64,000 bases of DNA from Bacillus velezensis (GTDB lineage: Bacteria > Bacillota > Bacilli > Bacillales > Bacillaceae). Of the stretch, positions 52,668 to 61,559 are shown piece by piece. Location of the stretch: positions 628,947 through 692,946 of the forward strand of contig NZ_LLZC01000019.1 in NCBI RefSeq assembly GCF_001461825.1. Reading direction: 5' to 3'. The translations under genes and the position numbers were made by a program. Numbering within the stretch: position 1 is the stretch's first letter; each line of letters begins with the position of its first letter. The notes under the pieces were generated by a model. It was not told the DNA's origin and searched no databases. It saw only the letters and a list, made by a program, of their open reading frames with translations.

Positions 52668-53641
52668 TTCAGATCGCCTCCTTTTTCAATCAGGCTGTTT
52701 TTCATATCCGTGATCTTTTTCGTCAGCCCGCCTGCGTTTTTGACAACTCTGATCTTAGCTAAGACCATGCCGTTTTCCTTCAGTCCGTAAACGATCTCAC
52801 CGCTTTTGATCTCCTTGTTGTCTTTTAAATCTTTCGCCAATTCATAGATGACATGGTCGACATTTTTCACTAAAGATGAGATAACGGCGTGCTCGGCGGT
52901 GTAATATTGATCGCTGTCAACACCGATGGCGTATACTTTTTGCGCCTCCGCTTCTTTCAGTGCGCCGACGCCCGTGAAGCCGGCCGCCGTAAACAGGACA
53001 TCGGCTTTTTTTCGGATCATGTTTTGGGCGATGCGCTTCCCGAGCTTATCATCATCAAACGTACCGCTGATGTCCGACAGTACGCGGATGTTCGGTTTGA
53101 CTGATTCCGCGCCTTTCAGATAGCCTTTTTTAAACCGTTTAATGACGTCGGCATCGGAACCGCCGATAAATCCGATCGTGCCGGTTTTGCTCGTCATGGC
53201 CGCCAGCGCTCCGGCTAAGAAGCTTCCTTCATCCTCTTTAAACGTGACGGAGGTGACATTATCCAGGTCTGATACGGAATCAATCAGCACAAACCGCTGC
53301 TTCGGATATTTTTTGGCGACCTTTTCTAAATCCGCCTGCATGCTGTAACCGAGCCCCACAACAAGATCATTGCCTTCCCGGACAAGCTGGGTCAGTCCTT
53401 TTTCGTATGTACCGGTATCTTTTATTTCCCGGTAATCAAATGTGATGCCGAGCTCGTCTCTCGCTTTCATCAAACCTTGAAAGCCTGAATCATTAAATGA
53501 TTGGTCGCCGAGGCCGTTGTCTGTCAGCATGATGCCGATTGTTTTCGTTTTTTCGGCCGCCGTTTCCTCAGATTTGCCGGCACATCCCGCCGCGCTGAGC
53601 GCAAGCAGCAGTACAGCCGCAAATATCGCCATTTTTCTCAT
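52664..53641 (-). CDS. BMP-family (PnrA/Med-like) substrate-binding lipoprotein
   Basis: A 325-residue lipoprotein with lipobox SAAGC (Cys 20). The BMP fold is shown by [22 protein letters not shown] (first part [11 protein letters not shown]), [19 protein letters not shown] and [13 protein letters not shown]. PnrA-type proteins bind purine nucleosides; Med is a distant paralogue at 29170. No ABC permease or ATPase is nearby; instead it is translationally coupled to a chemoreceptor. A sigma-D-like promoter lies immediately upstream, so the unit is probably expressed with motility genes. Confidence 0.87.
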   Translation of the reverse strand: MRKMAIFAAVLLLALSAAGCAGKSEETAAEKTKTIGIMLTDNGLGDQSFNDSGFQGLMKARDELGITFDYREIKDTGTYEKGLTQLVREGNDLVVGLGYSMQADLEKVAKKYPKQRFVLIDSVSDLDNVTSVTFKEDEGSFLAGALAAMTSKTGTIGFIGGSDADVIKRFKKGYLKGAESVKPNIRVLSDISGTFDDDKLGKRIAQNMIRKKADVLFTAAGFTGVGALKEAEAQKVYAIGVDSDQYYTAEHAVISSLVKNVDHVIYELAKDLKDNKEIKSGEIVYGLKENGMVLAKIRVVKNAGGLTKKITDMKNSLIEKGGDLK

Positions 53642-53673
53642 TGAAACTCTCCTTTTGTTTTTTCTATAGTTAT

Positions 53674-53701
53674 ATATCGGTTCGGATGTCAGAATATTTT
53701 A
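53674..53701 (-). promoter_or_regulatory. Sigma-D-like promoter of the lipoprotein-chemoreceptor operon
   Basis: Minus strand TAAA (53698-53701), 16-bp spacer, ACCGATAT (53674-53681); the sigma-D consensus is TAAA-N14-16-GCCGATAT. Predicted transcription starts about 25 bases before the lipoprotein ATG. Confidence 0.72.
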
Positions 53702-53715
53702 TTTCAATAAAATAT
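53694..53715. repeat. 10-bp-arm palindrome overlapping the sigma-D -35
   Basis: ATATTTTATT-TC-AATAAAATAT, perfect arms with a two-base centre. It covers the -35 TAAA and could be an operator, or simply AT-rich symmetry. Confidence 0.7.
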
Positions 53716-53765
53716 GTATGTTCGGCAGGGTGTTAAACAAATGAGGAATATAGCAGCTTTTGAGA

Positions 53766-53802
53766 AAATAAAAAACATCGGTTTTGGTTCACCGATGTTT
53801 TT
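53766..53802 (-). terminator. Terminator after yitL
   Basis: AAAAACATCGGT/ACCGATGTTTTT stem with an eight-base loop; T run in the minus direction. Confidence 0.9.
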
Positions 53803-53811
53803 GCAGAACAT

Positions 53812-54660
53812 TTATTGTTTTTCGTATGTCCAGCCGTCTTCCTGATAGACCTTGCCGTTTTTCATCAGATGCCCGAGCGCCCGCTTAAAGGCGGCTTTGC
53901 TTAAATGAAACCGTTCGCGGATATCGTCAGGATGGCTTTTGTCTCCGTAAGGCATCGCGCCGTTTCTTGATCTCAGATAGGTCAGAATCTCTTCCGCGTC
54001 AACCGAAAGCGCATCCTGCTTTCTCGGCAGCAGGGACATGTTGACGGAGCCGTCTTCCTTCACCTCGATGACACGCCCTGTCACGCGGCTGCCGAGTCTC
54101 GGCTCATCTTTTCTTTCTGAAGGGTGAATAAACGCGCGGATGCCTTCATCGGTAATCAGAAAAGATCCTGATGCAATCAGTCTGTACACCGTGCCTGTCA
54201 GGTCTTTATTCATGACGTCTTCCTCTGCATCCGTAAATAATTCACTGATGATATCCTCAGGCGCCGGTTTGGCAAACATGCGCCCGCGGCTTGTCACCTT
54301 CAGCATGCAATACAGTCTGTCTCCTTTTTGCGGCCAGACGGATTTGTACGGAGGCAGGTGCTCCGTTGCAACGAGCGCGTCTTTTGACAGACCGACGTCG
54401 ACGAATACGCCCATATCTTCCACAGCGTCCGTCACTTCCACCCATCCGTAGTCATAAAAGCTGATGAGCGGCTTTTTCATCGTCGCCGCGAGTCTTTCCT
54501 GATGATCGACGTAGATAAATACGTCCACTTCATCTCTGTCTTCGATATCCTCTGTGATTTCACTGTTATGTAAAAGAACCGTATCCTCGCCGTCGGTTAA
54601 AAAATAACCGAAATCGGTTTGGTGATCTATACTAAGCGTGAGCTGCTGCCCTGGTCTCAT
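53812..54660 (-). CDS. yitL: S1-domain RNA-binding protein YitL (CvfB type)
   Basis: A 282-residue protein with three S1-like OB domains and a C-terminal winged helix, the CvfB layout. Markers are DFGYFLTDGED in the first domain, ISFYDYGWVEVTDAVEDMGVFVD (core YGWVEVTDA) in the second, and FIHPSERKDEPRLG in the third. The winged helix contains HLSKAAFKRALGHL. CvfB affects virulence-gene and RNA metabolism in staphylococci; the role in Bacillus is not established. ATG 54660 follows GGAAGG. Confidence 0.9.
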   Translation of the reverse strand: MRPGQQLTLSIDHQTDFGYFLTDGEDTVLLHNSEITEDIEDRDEVDVFIYVDHQERLAATMKKPLISFYDYGWVEVTDAVEDMGVFVDVGLSKDALVATEHLPPYKSVWPQKGDRLYCMLKVTSRGRMFAKPAPEDIISELFTDAEEDVMNKDLTGTVYRLIASGSFLITDEGIRAFIHPSERKDEPRLGSRVTGRVIEVKEDGSVNMSLLPRKQDALSVDAEEILTYLRSRNGAMPYGDKSHPDDIRERFHLSKAAFKRALGHLMKNGKVYQEDGWTYEKQ

Positions 54661-54807
54661 GTTATCGTCCTTCCTGATTCGCCCGTATGAGGCTGATGTT
54701 TTTCTCATTTTTTCCAATATGCATAAATTCATGCTTTACGCTGTTGGACATTTCTCTTTATTCTACTATAATCAACTCATAAGTGAAATGTTATAGGAGG
54801 TTTTCTC

Positions 54808-55299
54808 ATGGCAAAAGAAAGTTCTTTTGATATTGTATCCAAAGTTGAATTTCCCGAAGTGCAGAATGCGATTCAGATGACGCTGAAAGAAATCGGCACG
54901 CGCTATGACTTTAAAGGATCGAAAAGCGATGTGAAGTTAGAAAAGGAAGAACTTGTCCTGATTTCTGATGACGAGTTTAAACTGAATCAGCTCAAAGATG
55001 TGCTGAGCGGCAAGCTGATCAAACGGGACGTGCCGACGAAAAACATTGAATACGGCAAAATCGAAAATGCATCGGGAGGCACGGTGCGCCAGCGCGCGAA
55101 GCTTGTACAGGGCATTGATAAAGACAACGCCAAAAAAATCAACGCGGTGATTAAAAACTCCGGCTTGAAGGTCAAGTCGCAGATTCAGGACGACCAAGTG
55201 CGCGTCACCGGAAAAAATAAAGATGATCTGCAGCAGATTATCGCAGCCGTCCGCGGAGCAGACCTGCCGATTGACGTTCAATTTATTAATTTTAGATAA
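54808..55299 (+). CDS. yitK: YajQ-family nucleotide-binding protein YitK
   Basis: A 163-residue protein of the YajQ/UPF0234 family with two RRM-like domains. Signature segments are [26 protein letters not shown] and [11 protein letters not shown]-like [18 protein letters not shown]. YajQ of Xanthomonas binds cyclic di-GMP; the Bacillus ligand is unknown. Strong TATAGGAGG site. Divergent from yitL. Confidence 0.92.
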   Translation: MAKESSFDIVSKVEFPEVQNAIQMTLKEIGTRYDFKGSKSDVKLEKEELVLISDDEFKLNQLKDVLSGKLIKRDVPTKNIEYGKIENASGGTVRQRAKLVQGIDKDNAKKINAVIKNSGLKVKSQIQDDQVRVTGKNKDDLQQIIAAVRGADLPIDVQFINFR

Positions 55300-55400
55300 A
55301 TTATGTGATTCCTATTGATTATTGTCTCTATTTTCGGTAAATTTGGAGAAAGGGATTTTCACAGTTAAGTTTTGGAAACCCATGACAATTACATGAACGT

Positions 55401-55572
55401 TCTTATCAAGAGAAGCCGAGGGACTGGCCCGACGACGCTTCAGCAACCGGTGTAGTGGTTTACCCAAACCATGACCAAGGTGCTAAATCCAGCAAGCTAA
55501 AAACAGCTTGGAAGATAAGAAGAGAGACAAATGATTACAAAGTCTTCTTCTTAAGAAGACTTTTTTTATTTC
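55401..55572 (+). promoter_or_regulatory. SAM (S-box) riboswitch of yitJ
   Basis: P1 is TCTTATC (55401-55407) paired with GATAAGA (55514-55520). Between them are the S-box blocks AGAAGCCGAGGGACTGGCCC, GACGCTTCAGCAACC and AAGGTGCTAAATCCAGCAAG. A terminator hairpin (AGTCTTCTT/AAGAAGACT, then a T run) is at 55541-55572. S-adenosylmethionine binding would favour the terminator and switch off yitJ. Confidence 0.97.
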
Positions 55573-55610
55573 TCTTTTTTCCTTGCTGAATGTGATGAAG
55601 GAGGCAAACA

Positions 55611-57452
55611 ATGGGACTATTACAAGACTTAAAAGAACGGATTTTAATCGGAGACGGCGCGATGGGCACTCTCCTCTATTCCTACGGCATTGACAGATGT
55701 TTTGAGGAACTGAACGTATCAAAGCCCGAAGAAATCAAGCGGATACATAAGGCTTACGTGGAAGCCGGGGCAGACATCATCCAGACAAATACGTACGGCG
55801 CGAATTTTATTAAGCTCTCAAGATACGGACTTGAGGATGAAACGAAAAAAATCAATCAGGAGGCGGTCAGAATCGCGCGCGCTTCCTCAGACGGCGCTTA
55901 TGTATTGGGAACGATGGGCGGCATCCGCACCTTTAACAAAAACGCCTACAGCCTGGAGGAGATTAAACGCAGCTTTCGGGAGCAGCTTTATTTATTGCTG
56001 CACGAAGAGCCGGACGGTCTGCTTCTGGAAACATACTATGATTTAGAAGAGGCCCGCGAAGTGCTGAAGATCGCGAGAAAAGAAACGGAACTTCCGATTA
56101 TGCTGAACGTATCCATGCACGAACAGGGCGTGCTGCAGGACGGAACGCCGCTTCGGGAAGCCCTCAGGTCCATTGCCGATCTCGGCGCTGACATAGCGGG
56201 AATCAATTGCCGGCTCGGCCCGTACCACATGATTGAAGCGCTCACCGAAGTGCCGATTTTCCGTGACGCTTATTTATCGGTCTATCCGAACAGCAGCCTT
56301 CCGTCTTTAGAAGAAGGCCGGCTTGTTTATGATACGGACGATGCCTATTTCCGGGAGAGCGCCGTACAGTTCCGCACTCAGGGCGCGCGCATTATCGGCG
56401 GCTGCTGCGGTACGACGCCAAACCATATCAGAGCCATGGCTGAAGCGGTCCGCGGACTTTCTCCCGTCACTGATAAAGAAGTGAAAATCAGACGGGAAGA
56501 GGAAGTCATCTCAGTCCGTAATGAACGGACCGAGCCTGGTTTAAACGAAATCGCCGCTCAAAAACGGTCAATTATCGTAGAGCTTGATCCGCCGAAGAAA
56601 TTGAATTTTGACAAATTTCTGCAAGCGGCCGCTGAATTAAAAGAGACCGGCATAGAAGCGCTGACGCTCGCCGACAATTCATTGGCGACACCGCGGATCA
56701 GCAATGCCGCCTGCGGTTCATTGCTGAAAGAGCGCCTTGATATCCGTTCTCTCGTTCACATTACATGCAGAGACCGCAACATAATCGGCCTTCAGTCACA
56801 TTTAATGGGCCTGGATACGCTCGGGCTCACCGACATTTTAGCCATCACGGGCGATCCTTCAAAAATCGGCGACTTTCCGGGGGCTACCTCCGTCTATGAT
56901 TTAACGTCCTTTGATTTGATCAGGCTGATTAAACAATTCAACGAGGGCATTTCTTTATCAGGGAAACCGCTCGGCAAGAAAACGAACTTTTCCGTAGCCG
57001 GAGCATTTAATCCGAATGTCCGCCACCTTGATAAAGCAGTCAAACGGCTGGAGAAAAAAATCGAGTGCGGAGCTGACTACTTTGTGTCCCAGCCTGTCTA
57101 CTCGGAGCAGCAGCTCATTGACATTCATCATGAAACGAAGCATCTCAAAACACCGGTGTATATCGGAATCATGCCGTTAACGAGCAGCCGCAACGCAGAG
57201 TTCATTCATCATGAAATCCCGGGCATTAAGCTGTCAGACAGCATCCGCGAAAAAATGGCGCTCGCCGGCGAAGACAAGCGAAAGCAGAAAGCCGAAGGCC
57301 TCGCCATCGCCAAGTCGCTTCTCGACACGGCGTGCGAACTGTTTAACGGAATTTATTTAATCACCCCGTTTCTCCGTTCTGATTTGACGTCAGAGCTTGC
57401 AGCTTATATTAAGCAAAAGGATGAAAAGCGGGCTGATGTATATTTGCATTGA
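55611..57452 (+). CDS. yitJ: Bifunctional homocysteine S-methyltransferase/methylenetetrahydrofolate reductase
   Basis: A 613-residue fusion. The first 290 residues are a homocysteine methyltransferase with zinc cysteines in [10 protein letters not shown] and [10 protein letters not shown]. Residues about 320-600 are a MTHFR TIM-barrel, with [32 protein letters not shown] and [11 protein letters not shown]. It makes methyl-THF and may use it to form methionine. Control by the S-box directly upstream fits the methionine pathway. Length equals the B. subtilis protein. Confidence 0.96.
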   Translation: MGLLQDLKERILIGDGAMGTLLYSYGIDRCFEELNVSKPEEIKRIHKAYVEAGADIIQTNTYGANFIKLSRYGLEDETKKINQEAVRIARASSDGAYVLGTMGGIRTFNKNAYSLEEIKRSFREQLYLLLHEEPDGLLLETYYDLEEAREVLKIARKETELPIMLNVSMHEQGVLQDGTPLREALRSIADLGADIAGINCRLGPYHMIEALTEVPIFRDAYLSVYPNSSLPSLEEGRLVYDTDDAYFRESAVQFRTQGARIIGGCCGTTPNHIRAMAEAVRGLSPVTDKEVKIRREEEVISVRNERTEPGLNEIAAQKRSIIVELDPPKKLNFDKFLQAAAELKETGIEALTLADNSLATPRISNAACGSLLKERLDIRSLVHITCRDRNIIGLQSHLMGLDTLGLTDILAITGDPSKIGDFPGATSVYDLTSFDLIRLIKQFNEGISLSGKPLGKKTNFSVAGAFNPNVRHLDKAVKRLEKKIECGADYFVSQPVYSEQQLIDIHHETKHLKTPVYIGIMPLTSSRNAEFIHHEIPGIKLSDSIREKMALAGEDKRKQKAEGLAIAKSLLDTACELFNGIYLITPFLRSDLTSELAAYIKQKDEKRADVYLH

Positions 57453-57457
57453 CGCGA

Positions 57458-57490
57458 AAGAAGCCGCCTGATATGACAGGCGGCTTTTTC
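57458..57490 (+). terminator. Terminator after yitJ
   Basis: AGCCGCCTG/CAGGCGGCT stem with a short loop and T run. Confidence 0.9.
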
Positions 57491-57534
57491 ATGGTACGAT
57501 ACAGAAAAAGAATCAAGCAAAGGAGGATTTTTTC

Positions 57535-57975
57535 ATGGTTGAAGTAAAACCCATCACCGCAGAAGACACATACGCGATCAGACACAGCGTGCTGCGCCCC
57601 CATCAGACGATTGAGGATTGTAAATATGATCAGGACAGCGTCAAAGGAGCCTTTCATCTCGGAGGTTTTTACGACGGAACATTGATCAGCATCGCTTCTT
57701 TCTACCCGCAGAACCAGCAGGCTTTACAGGCAGCGCCCGCCTACCAGCTGCGCGGCATGGCGACGCTTGAGGAATACCGGACGCAAAAAGCGGGAAGCAC
57801 GTTAATCGCCTATGCGGAACGGAAACTGGCAGATATGGGGGCGGCGCTTGTCTGGTGCAACGCCAGATGTCACGTAAAGGGATATTACGAAAAGCTCGGC
57901 TGGAAAAGCACGGGCAGCCCCTTTGATATACCCGGCATCGGCCCGCATGTAATCATGTATAAAGAACTCGCCTGA
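57535..57975 (+). CDS. yitI: GNAT-family N-acetyltransferase YitI
   Basis: A 146-residue GNAT protein. The acetyl-CoA loop region is QLRGMATLEEYRTQKAGSTL and the C-terminal WCNARCHVKGYYEKLGW is typical. Strong AAAGGAGG site. Substrate unknown. It is followed by a stem GCCCTT/AAGGGC (57987-58012) with wobble-paired inner part but no T run, a doubtful terminator. Confidence 0.88.
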   Translation: MVEVKPITAEDTYAIRHSVLRPHQTIEDCKYDQDSVKGAFHLGGFYDGTLISIASFYPQNQQALQAAPAYQLRGMATLEEYRTQKAGSTLIAYAERKLADMGAALVWCNARCHVKGYYEKLGWKSTGSPFDIPGIGPHVIMYKELA

Positions 57976-58153
57976 AACAGACAAAAGCCCTTGGGGACAT
58001 GTCTCTAAGGGCATTACCTTGAAGGTCACGTCTGCTTTTATATGCGACACTATTGACGTCCTCCCGCTTTTACGCAACAGCAAAGATGGCAGGCAGAAAA
58101 CGATATCTGTCAATTGCCGATTTCAGCGATTAATTCAGAAAAGGAAGTATGAG

Positions 58154-58780
58154 ATGAATACGATCCAAAAACCGAAAATCCCGAAAGAATTGCCGGTGCT
58201 TTCTTTCACAGAAGCGCTTCAGGACGACCTCATCAAAGAAGTCGTCATAGAAAACGCCGTGATAAGCGGCAAACTGGACGGCCTGCGCGCCGAAAAAGTC
58301 ATTTTCAGAAACACCGTTTTTACGGATGTCTCTTTCAGACATATGGAATGTACGGATGTCCTGTTTGACAAATGTGATGTCTCAAACGCTGACTTCAGCG
58401 GAAGCATCATCCATAGAACGGCGTTTCAGCATTCAAAACTTCTCGGCTTGAATCTGGCGGATTCCGCCATGCGTCATGTACGGTTTGAAGACTGCCTCGC
58501 ACATTACAGCTCCTTCAGCTATTCCAATATGAAGCATGTCCGGTTTGACACGTGCGGCCTATCAGAAAGTGAGTGGAATGATGCCGTTCTTGAATACACA
58601 GATCTTGACGTCTGTGATTTGAACGGCGCAAACTTCATCGGCACGTCTCTTTTTAATATGGATATCAGCACGTGCACATTTGATCATCTGCACGTCTCGC
58701 TTGATAAGCTGAAAGGATGCCGCATCTCTCCGTCTCATGCCGTGACATTCGCAGAAGCGCTCGGAGCCATTGTGACGTGA
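58154..58780 (+). CDS. yisX: Pentapeptide-repeat protein YisX
   Basis: A 208-residue protein made mostly of A(D/N)LXX-type pentapeptide repeats, for example VFTDVSFRHMECTDVLFDKCDVSNADF (core CDVSNADFSG) and YTDLDVCDLNGANF. It folds as a right-handed quadrilateral helix. Related MfpA/Qnr proteins mimic DNA and protect gyrase from quinolones; whether YisX does is unknown. ATG 58154 follows AAGGAAG; frames opening earlier have no site. In strain 168 several genes (yisY-yitH region) lie between yisX and yitI; they are absent here. Confidence 0.86.
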   Translation: MNTIQKPKIPKELPVLSFTEALQDDLIKEVVIENAVISGKLDGLRAEKVIFRNTVFTDVSFRHMECTDVLFDKCDVSNADFSGSIIHRTAFQHSKLLGLNLADSAMRHVRFEDCLAHYSSFSYSNMKHVRFDTCGLSESEWNDAVLEYTDLDVCDLNGANFIGTSLFNMDISTCTFDHLHVSLDKLKGCRISPSHAVTFAEALGAIVT

Positions 58781-58788
58781 TCTTTTTA

Positions 58789-60231
58789 TTAAACGAAACG
58801 GCGGGCAATGTCCACTATCGTTTGAATGCCTTTTTCCAAGTCCGGTAAGGATGCGTACGAATAGGAAAGACGCAGGCTTTGCCGGTCTTCGGGAAGATAG
58901 AGAGCTCCCGGATTGATCAGCACGCCGGCCTCCAAGGCACGGGTGAAAAGCTTCTGAACGGCGATTGCTTGATGAAAAGTGACCCAAATATAAAAGCCCC
59001 CCTCCGGCACACGCCACTCCGCAATATCTCCCGCGTATCTTTCAAGAAAACGCAATGCCGCATCTCTCCTGATTTTGAGTTCCTTTCTGAGACGCAAAAG
59101 ACGCGCTTCATAGCGGCCGCTTGACAGCCATTGACATGCCGCCCATTGAGATAAAGCGCTGGAGCCGTAATCCGTCTGCATTTTAATATCGGCGAGCCTG
59201 TCTGCAACCGGCTCAGGGGCGACGACCCATCCGATGCGCAGACCCGGGCTTACGGTTTTTGACAGCGTGCCGATATACAGTACATTCCCCTCACCGTCCA
59301 TGGATTTTAACGAAGGCGGCGGTTCTTTATCGATCCATATATCACCGTAAGCGTCATCTTCAATGACAGGCAGACGGTGATTTCTTGCGAGCGCGATGAG
59401 TTCCTTCCGCCGCTTAAGGGACATTACCGTTCCGGTCGGATTATGGAATGACGGAATGGTGTACAGCAGCCCTGCTTCGTATTGCCGACGGTAAGCGGGA
59501 AGATGATCCGTTTTGATTCCGCTCTCATCCATCGGCACTCCCTTAAGCCTGACGCCCGCTGATTGAAACACACGCAGGGAATGGAGGTACGACGGATTTT
59601 CAGTCAGCATGACAGAGTTTGGCTTTAACAGCCCGATTGAAATGAGCTGAAGCGCCTGCAGCGCGCCTGAGACGATTACGATGGATGCCGGGGACGCGTG
59701 AATCCCCTTTGTTTTTACATGTTCCGCGACGCTTTGCCGAAGCTTCAGGCTGCCCTTCGGCTCTTCATAGCCGAGCGCAAAAATGTTAGTTCCCGCTTCA
59801 CGGAACAGTTCGGCCATCTCCTTCTCAGGCAGAAGCTCTTGACTCAGCTCACCCGTCCCCAGCCTGATCAGATCCGGACGCGGCTCGTTTTGATTAATGG
59901 CCTGAACCAAGGCTGAATTCGGCTGATGACTCCCCGATGTAACGTATGTGCTCCAATCAAGGGGCTTAGCCGCTGCCATGATGCTCCACGTACTGTTGAC
60001 GACTTTTGTGCCTCCCCCTCTTTTTCCTTCCAGAAGACCTTGGGCGATTAACTCATCAACTGCTGCCGTCACTGTGCTTCGGTTGACCTGAAGCTCCTCG
60101 GCGAGCTTTCTTTGTGAGGGAATTTTCGTGCCGATGGTCCATTCGCCATGAAGTATTTTTTCTTTTATATGCTGTTCGATCTGGAGATAAAGCGGTATGT
60201 ACGACTCCCGATCCGGACGCCAGCTGTTCAT
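58789..60231 (-). CDS. yisV: MocR-family transcription regulator YisV
   Basis: A 480-residue GntR/MocR regulator. Residues 1-75 are the winged helix (IPSQRKLAEELQVNRSTVTAAV, core LAEELQVNRSTV). Residues about 110-480 are an aminotransferase-I-like effector domain with the PLP-lysine segment TLSKTVSPGLRIGW and the aspartate in IEDDAYGDIW. It likely senses an amino-acid-related ligand. It is divergent from the LysE-type exporter gene yisU, with a long palindrome in between, suggesting that it controls itself and yisU. Confidence 0.92.
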   Translation of the reverse strand: MNSWRPDRESYIPLYLQIEQHIKEKILHGEWTIGTKIPSQRKLAEELQVNRSTVTAAVDELIAQGLLEGKRGGGTKVVNSTWSIMAAAKPLDWSTYVTSGSHQPNSALVQAINQNEPRPDLIRLGTGELSQELLPEKEMAELFREAGTNIFALGYEEPKGSLKLRQSVAEHVKTKGIHASPASIVIVSGALQALQLISIGLLKPNSVMLTENPSYLHSLRVFQSAGVRLKGVPMDESGIKTDHLPAYRRQYEAGLLYTIPSFHNPTGTVMSLKRRKELIALARNHRLPVIEDDAYGDIWIDKEPPPSLKSMDGEGNVLYIGTLSKTVSPGLRIGWVVAPEPVADRLADIKMQTDYGSSALSQWAACQWLSSGRYEARLLRLRKELKIRRDAALRFLERYAGDIAEWRVPEGGFYIWVTFHQAIAVQKLFTRALEAGVLINPGALYLPEDRQSLRLSYSYASLPDLEKGIQTIVDIARRFV

Positions 60232-60260
60232 ACGTCATCCCTCCTTCTTTATTTATTATA

Positions 60261-60290
60261 CATTTGGCTGGTTCAAGTACCAGCCAAATG
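60261..60290. promoter_or_regulatory. Palindromic operator between yisV and yisU
   Basis: CATTTGGCTGG - 8 bases - CCAGCCAAATG; arms of 11 bp are perfect. It ends four bases before the yisU -35 (60295) and covers the predicted yisV -35 region (yisV -10 TATAAT at 60255-60260). The position fits activation of yisU and self-repression of yisV by the MocR protein. Confidence 0.8.
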
Positions 60291-60294
60291 GACG

Positions 60295-60323
60295 GAGACA
60301 TCAGCACATAGTACGGCTACAAT
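60295..60323 (+). promoter_or_regulatory. Candidate promoter of yisU
   Basis: GAGACA (60295-60300), 17-bp spacer, TACAAT (60318-60323). A weak -35 is what one expects for an activator-dependent promoter. Confidence 0.65.
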
Positions 60324-60356
60324 GAGATTTAGTTGACGATTGGAGGGTTTTACGAT

Positions 60357-60965
60357 ATGAATGCCATTCTTCACGGAGTGATGCTCGCTTTCGGCCTTAT
60401 TTTGCCATTGGGCGCGCAAAATGTATTTATTTTTCAGCAGGGAGCCTGGCAAAAACATGTGTGGCAGGCGTTTCCCGCAGTGATTGCCGCCGCGGTATGC
60501 GATACGATTCTCATCATCGCGGCCGTCGCAGGCGTTTCAATGATTATTGCAGAGATTCCCGTTTTTCAGACCGTCATGCTTATAGGCGGCTTTTTGTTTC
60601 TCAGTTTTTTAGGCTGGCAGACTTGGAGAAGCAAACCGCAGGCCGAACAGGCGAAAAAAACGGTTTTCTCGGCAAAAAAACAGGCGGTCACGGCCGCCAT
60701 GGTATCCCTTTTGAACCCGCATGCGATTTTGGATACCGTCAGTGTCATCGGCACAAGCTCCGCCGCCTATCCGGGAATTGATAAATGGCTGTTTGCCGGT
60801 GCTTGTATCGCGGTTTCCTGGGTATGGTTCGCCGGACTGTCATTCGCGGGACGGCTCGTCCAAACGGCGGATACAGGAGGCCGGCTCCTCGGCATCCTGA
60901 ATAAATGCTCGGCATTGGTGATGTGGGGTGCTGCTTTTTATTTTGCGGCGCTTTTGTTTCGATAA
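60357..60965 (+). CDS. yisU: LysE/ArgO-family amino-acid exporter YisU
   Basis: A 202-residue membrane protein with about six spans. The family motif GLILPLGAQNVFIFQQG is at the N-terminus and SLLNPHAILDTVSVIG in the middle. Relatives export basic amino acids. ATG 60357 follows GGAGGG. Regulated probably by the divergent MocR protein YisV. Confidence 0.92.
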   Translation: MNAILHGVMLAFGLILPLGAQNVFIFQQGAWQKHVWQAFPAVIAAAVCDTILIIAAVAGVSMIIAEIPVFQTVMLIGGFLFLSFLGWQTWRSKPQAEQAKKTVFSAKKQAVTAAMVSLLNPHAILDTVSVIGTSSAAYPGIDKWLFAGACIAVSWVWFAGLSFAGRLVQTADTGGRLLGILNKCSALVMWGAAFYFAALLFR

Positions 60966-61019
60966 AAGGAATTCAGCCAGGTCATGTTGAATGTACCGGA
61001 AGGAAGAGGGGGAATTGGA

Positions 61020-61514
61020 ATGTCAGACATTTTAAAGCTGTATCACTACCACAGATGGGCAAATGAGCAAGTTATTCAGCATCTGAAGACCCTGCCCGCG
61101 GCAAGCTTACAGCAGAAACTGAAAAGTGTTTTTCCGACTGTGAACGCCGTGCTTGTGCATATATACCGGGCTGATTACATTTGGCTTCACGTGCTTTACG
61201 GAGAAACTTACGAACAAATCGTCTCGCAGTTTGATCAATTTGAAAAGCTTGACGGAGATTTTGAGGCGATTGAACATAGAATGGCTGAACTGGACAAAGA
61301 ATACAGCAAATTTTTAAAAGAATTGGAGAACACGGAAGGTCCGATTTCCATTTCTCATCCGCGCATGGGAACGCTCCGGACGACATATGCCGATGTGATC
61401 CGGCATGTTGTGAATCACGGCACATACCATCGCGGCAATATAAGCGCGATGCTTCACCAAATGGGCTATAAAAGCGTGCCGACTGACTACATTTTTTTCT
61501 CATACGAATCATAA
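61020..61514 (+). CDS. yisT: DinB-family protein YisT
   Basis: A 164-residue four-helix DinB/YfiT-type protein. The three metal-ligand histidines fit HIYRADYIW, and the pair in HVVNHGTYHRGNIS. Proteins of this fold include thiol transferases and damage-inducible proteins of unknown role; a bacillithiol link is possible. ATG 61020 follows GAGGGGG. It lies 54 bases after yisU and may be co-transcribed. Confidence 0.88.
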   Translation: MSDILKLYHYHRWANEQVIQHLKTLPAASLQQKLKSVFPTVNAVLVHIYRADYIWLHVLYGETYEQIVSQFDQFEKLDGDFEAIEHRMAELDKEYSKFLKELENTEGPISISHPRMGTLRTTYADVIRHVVNHGTYHRGNISAMLHQMGYKSVPTDYIFFSYES

Positions 61515-61546
61515 AAAAGCAAAGGCCTCCCGGGCCTTTGCTTTTT
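61514..61546. terminator. Bidirectional terminator between yisT and iolX
   Basis: AAAAAGCAAAGGCC/GGCCTTTGCTTTTT stem with a short loop, between convergent genes. Confidence 0.93.
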
Positions 61547-61559
61547 CACTTCGAATCTA

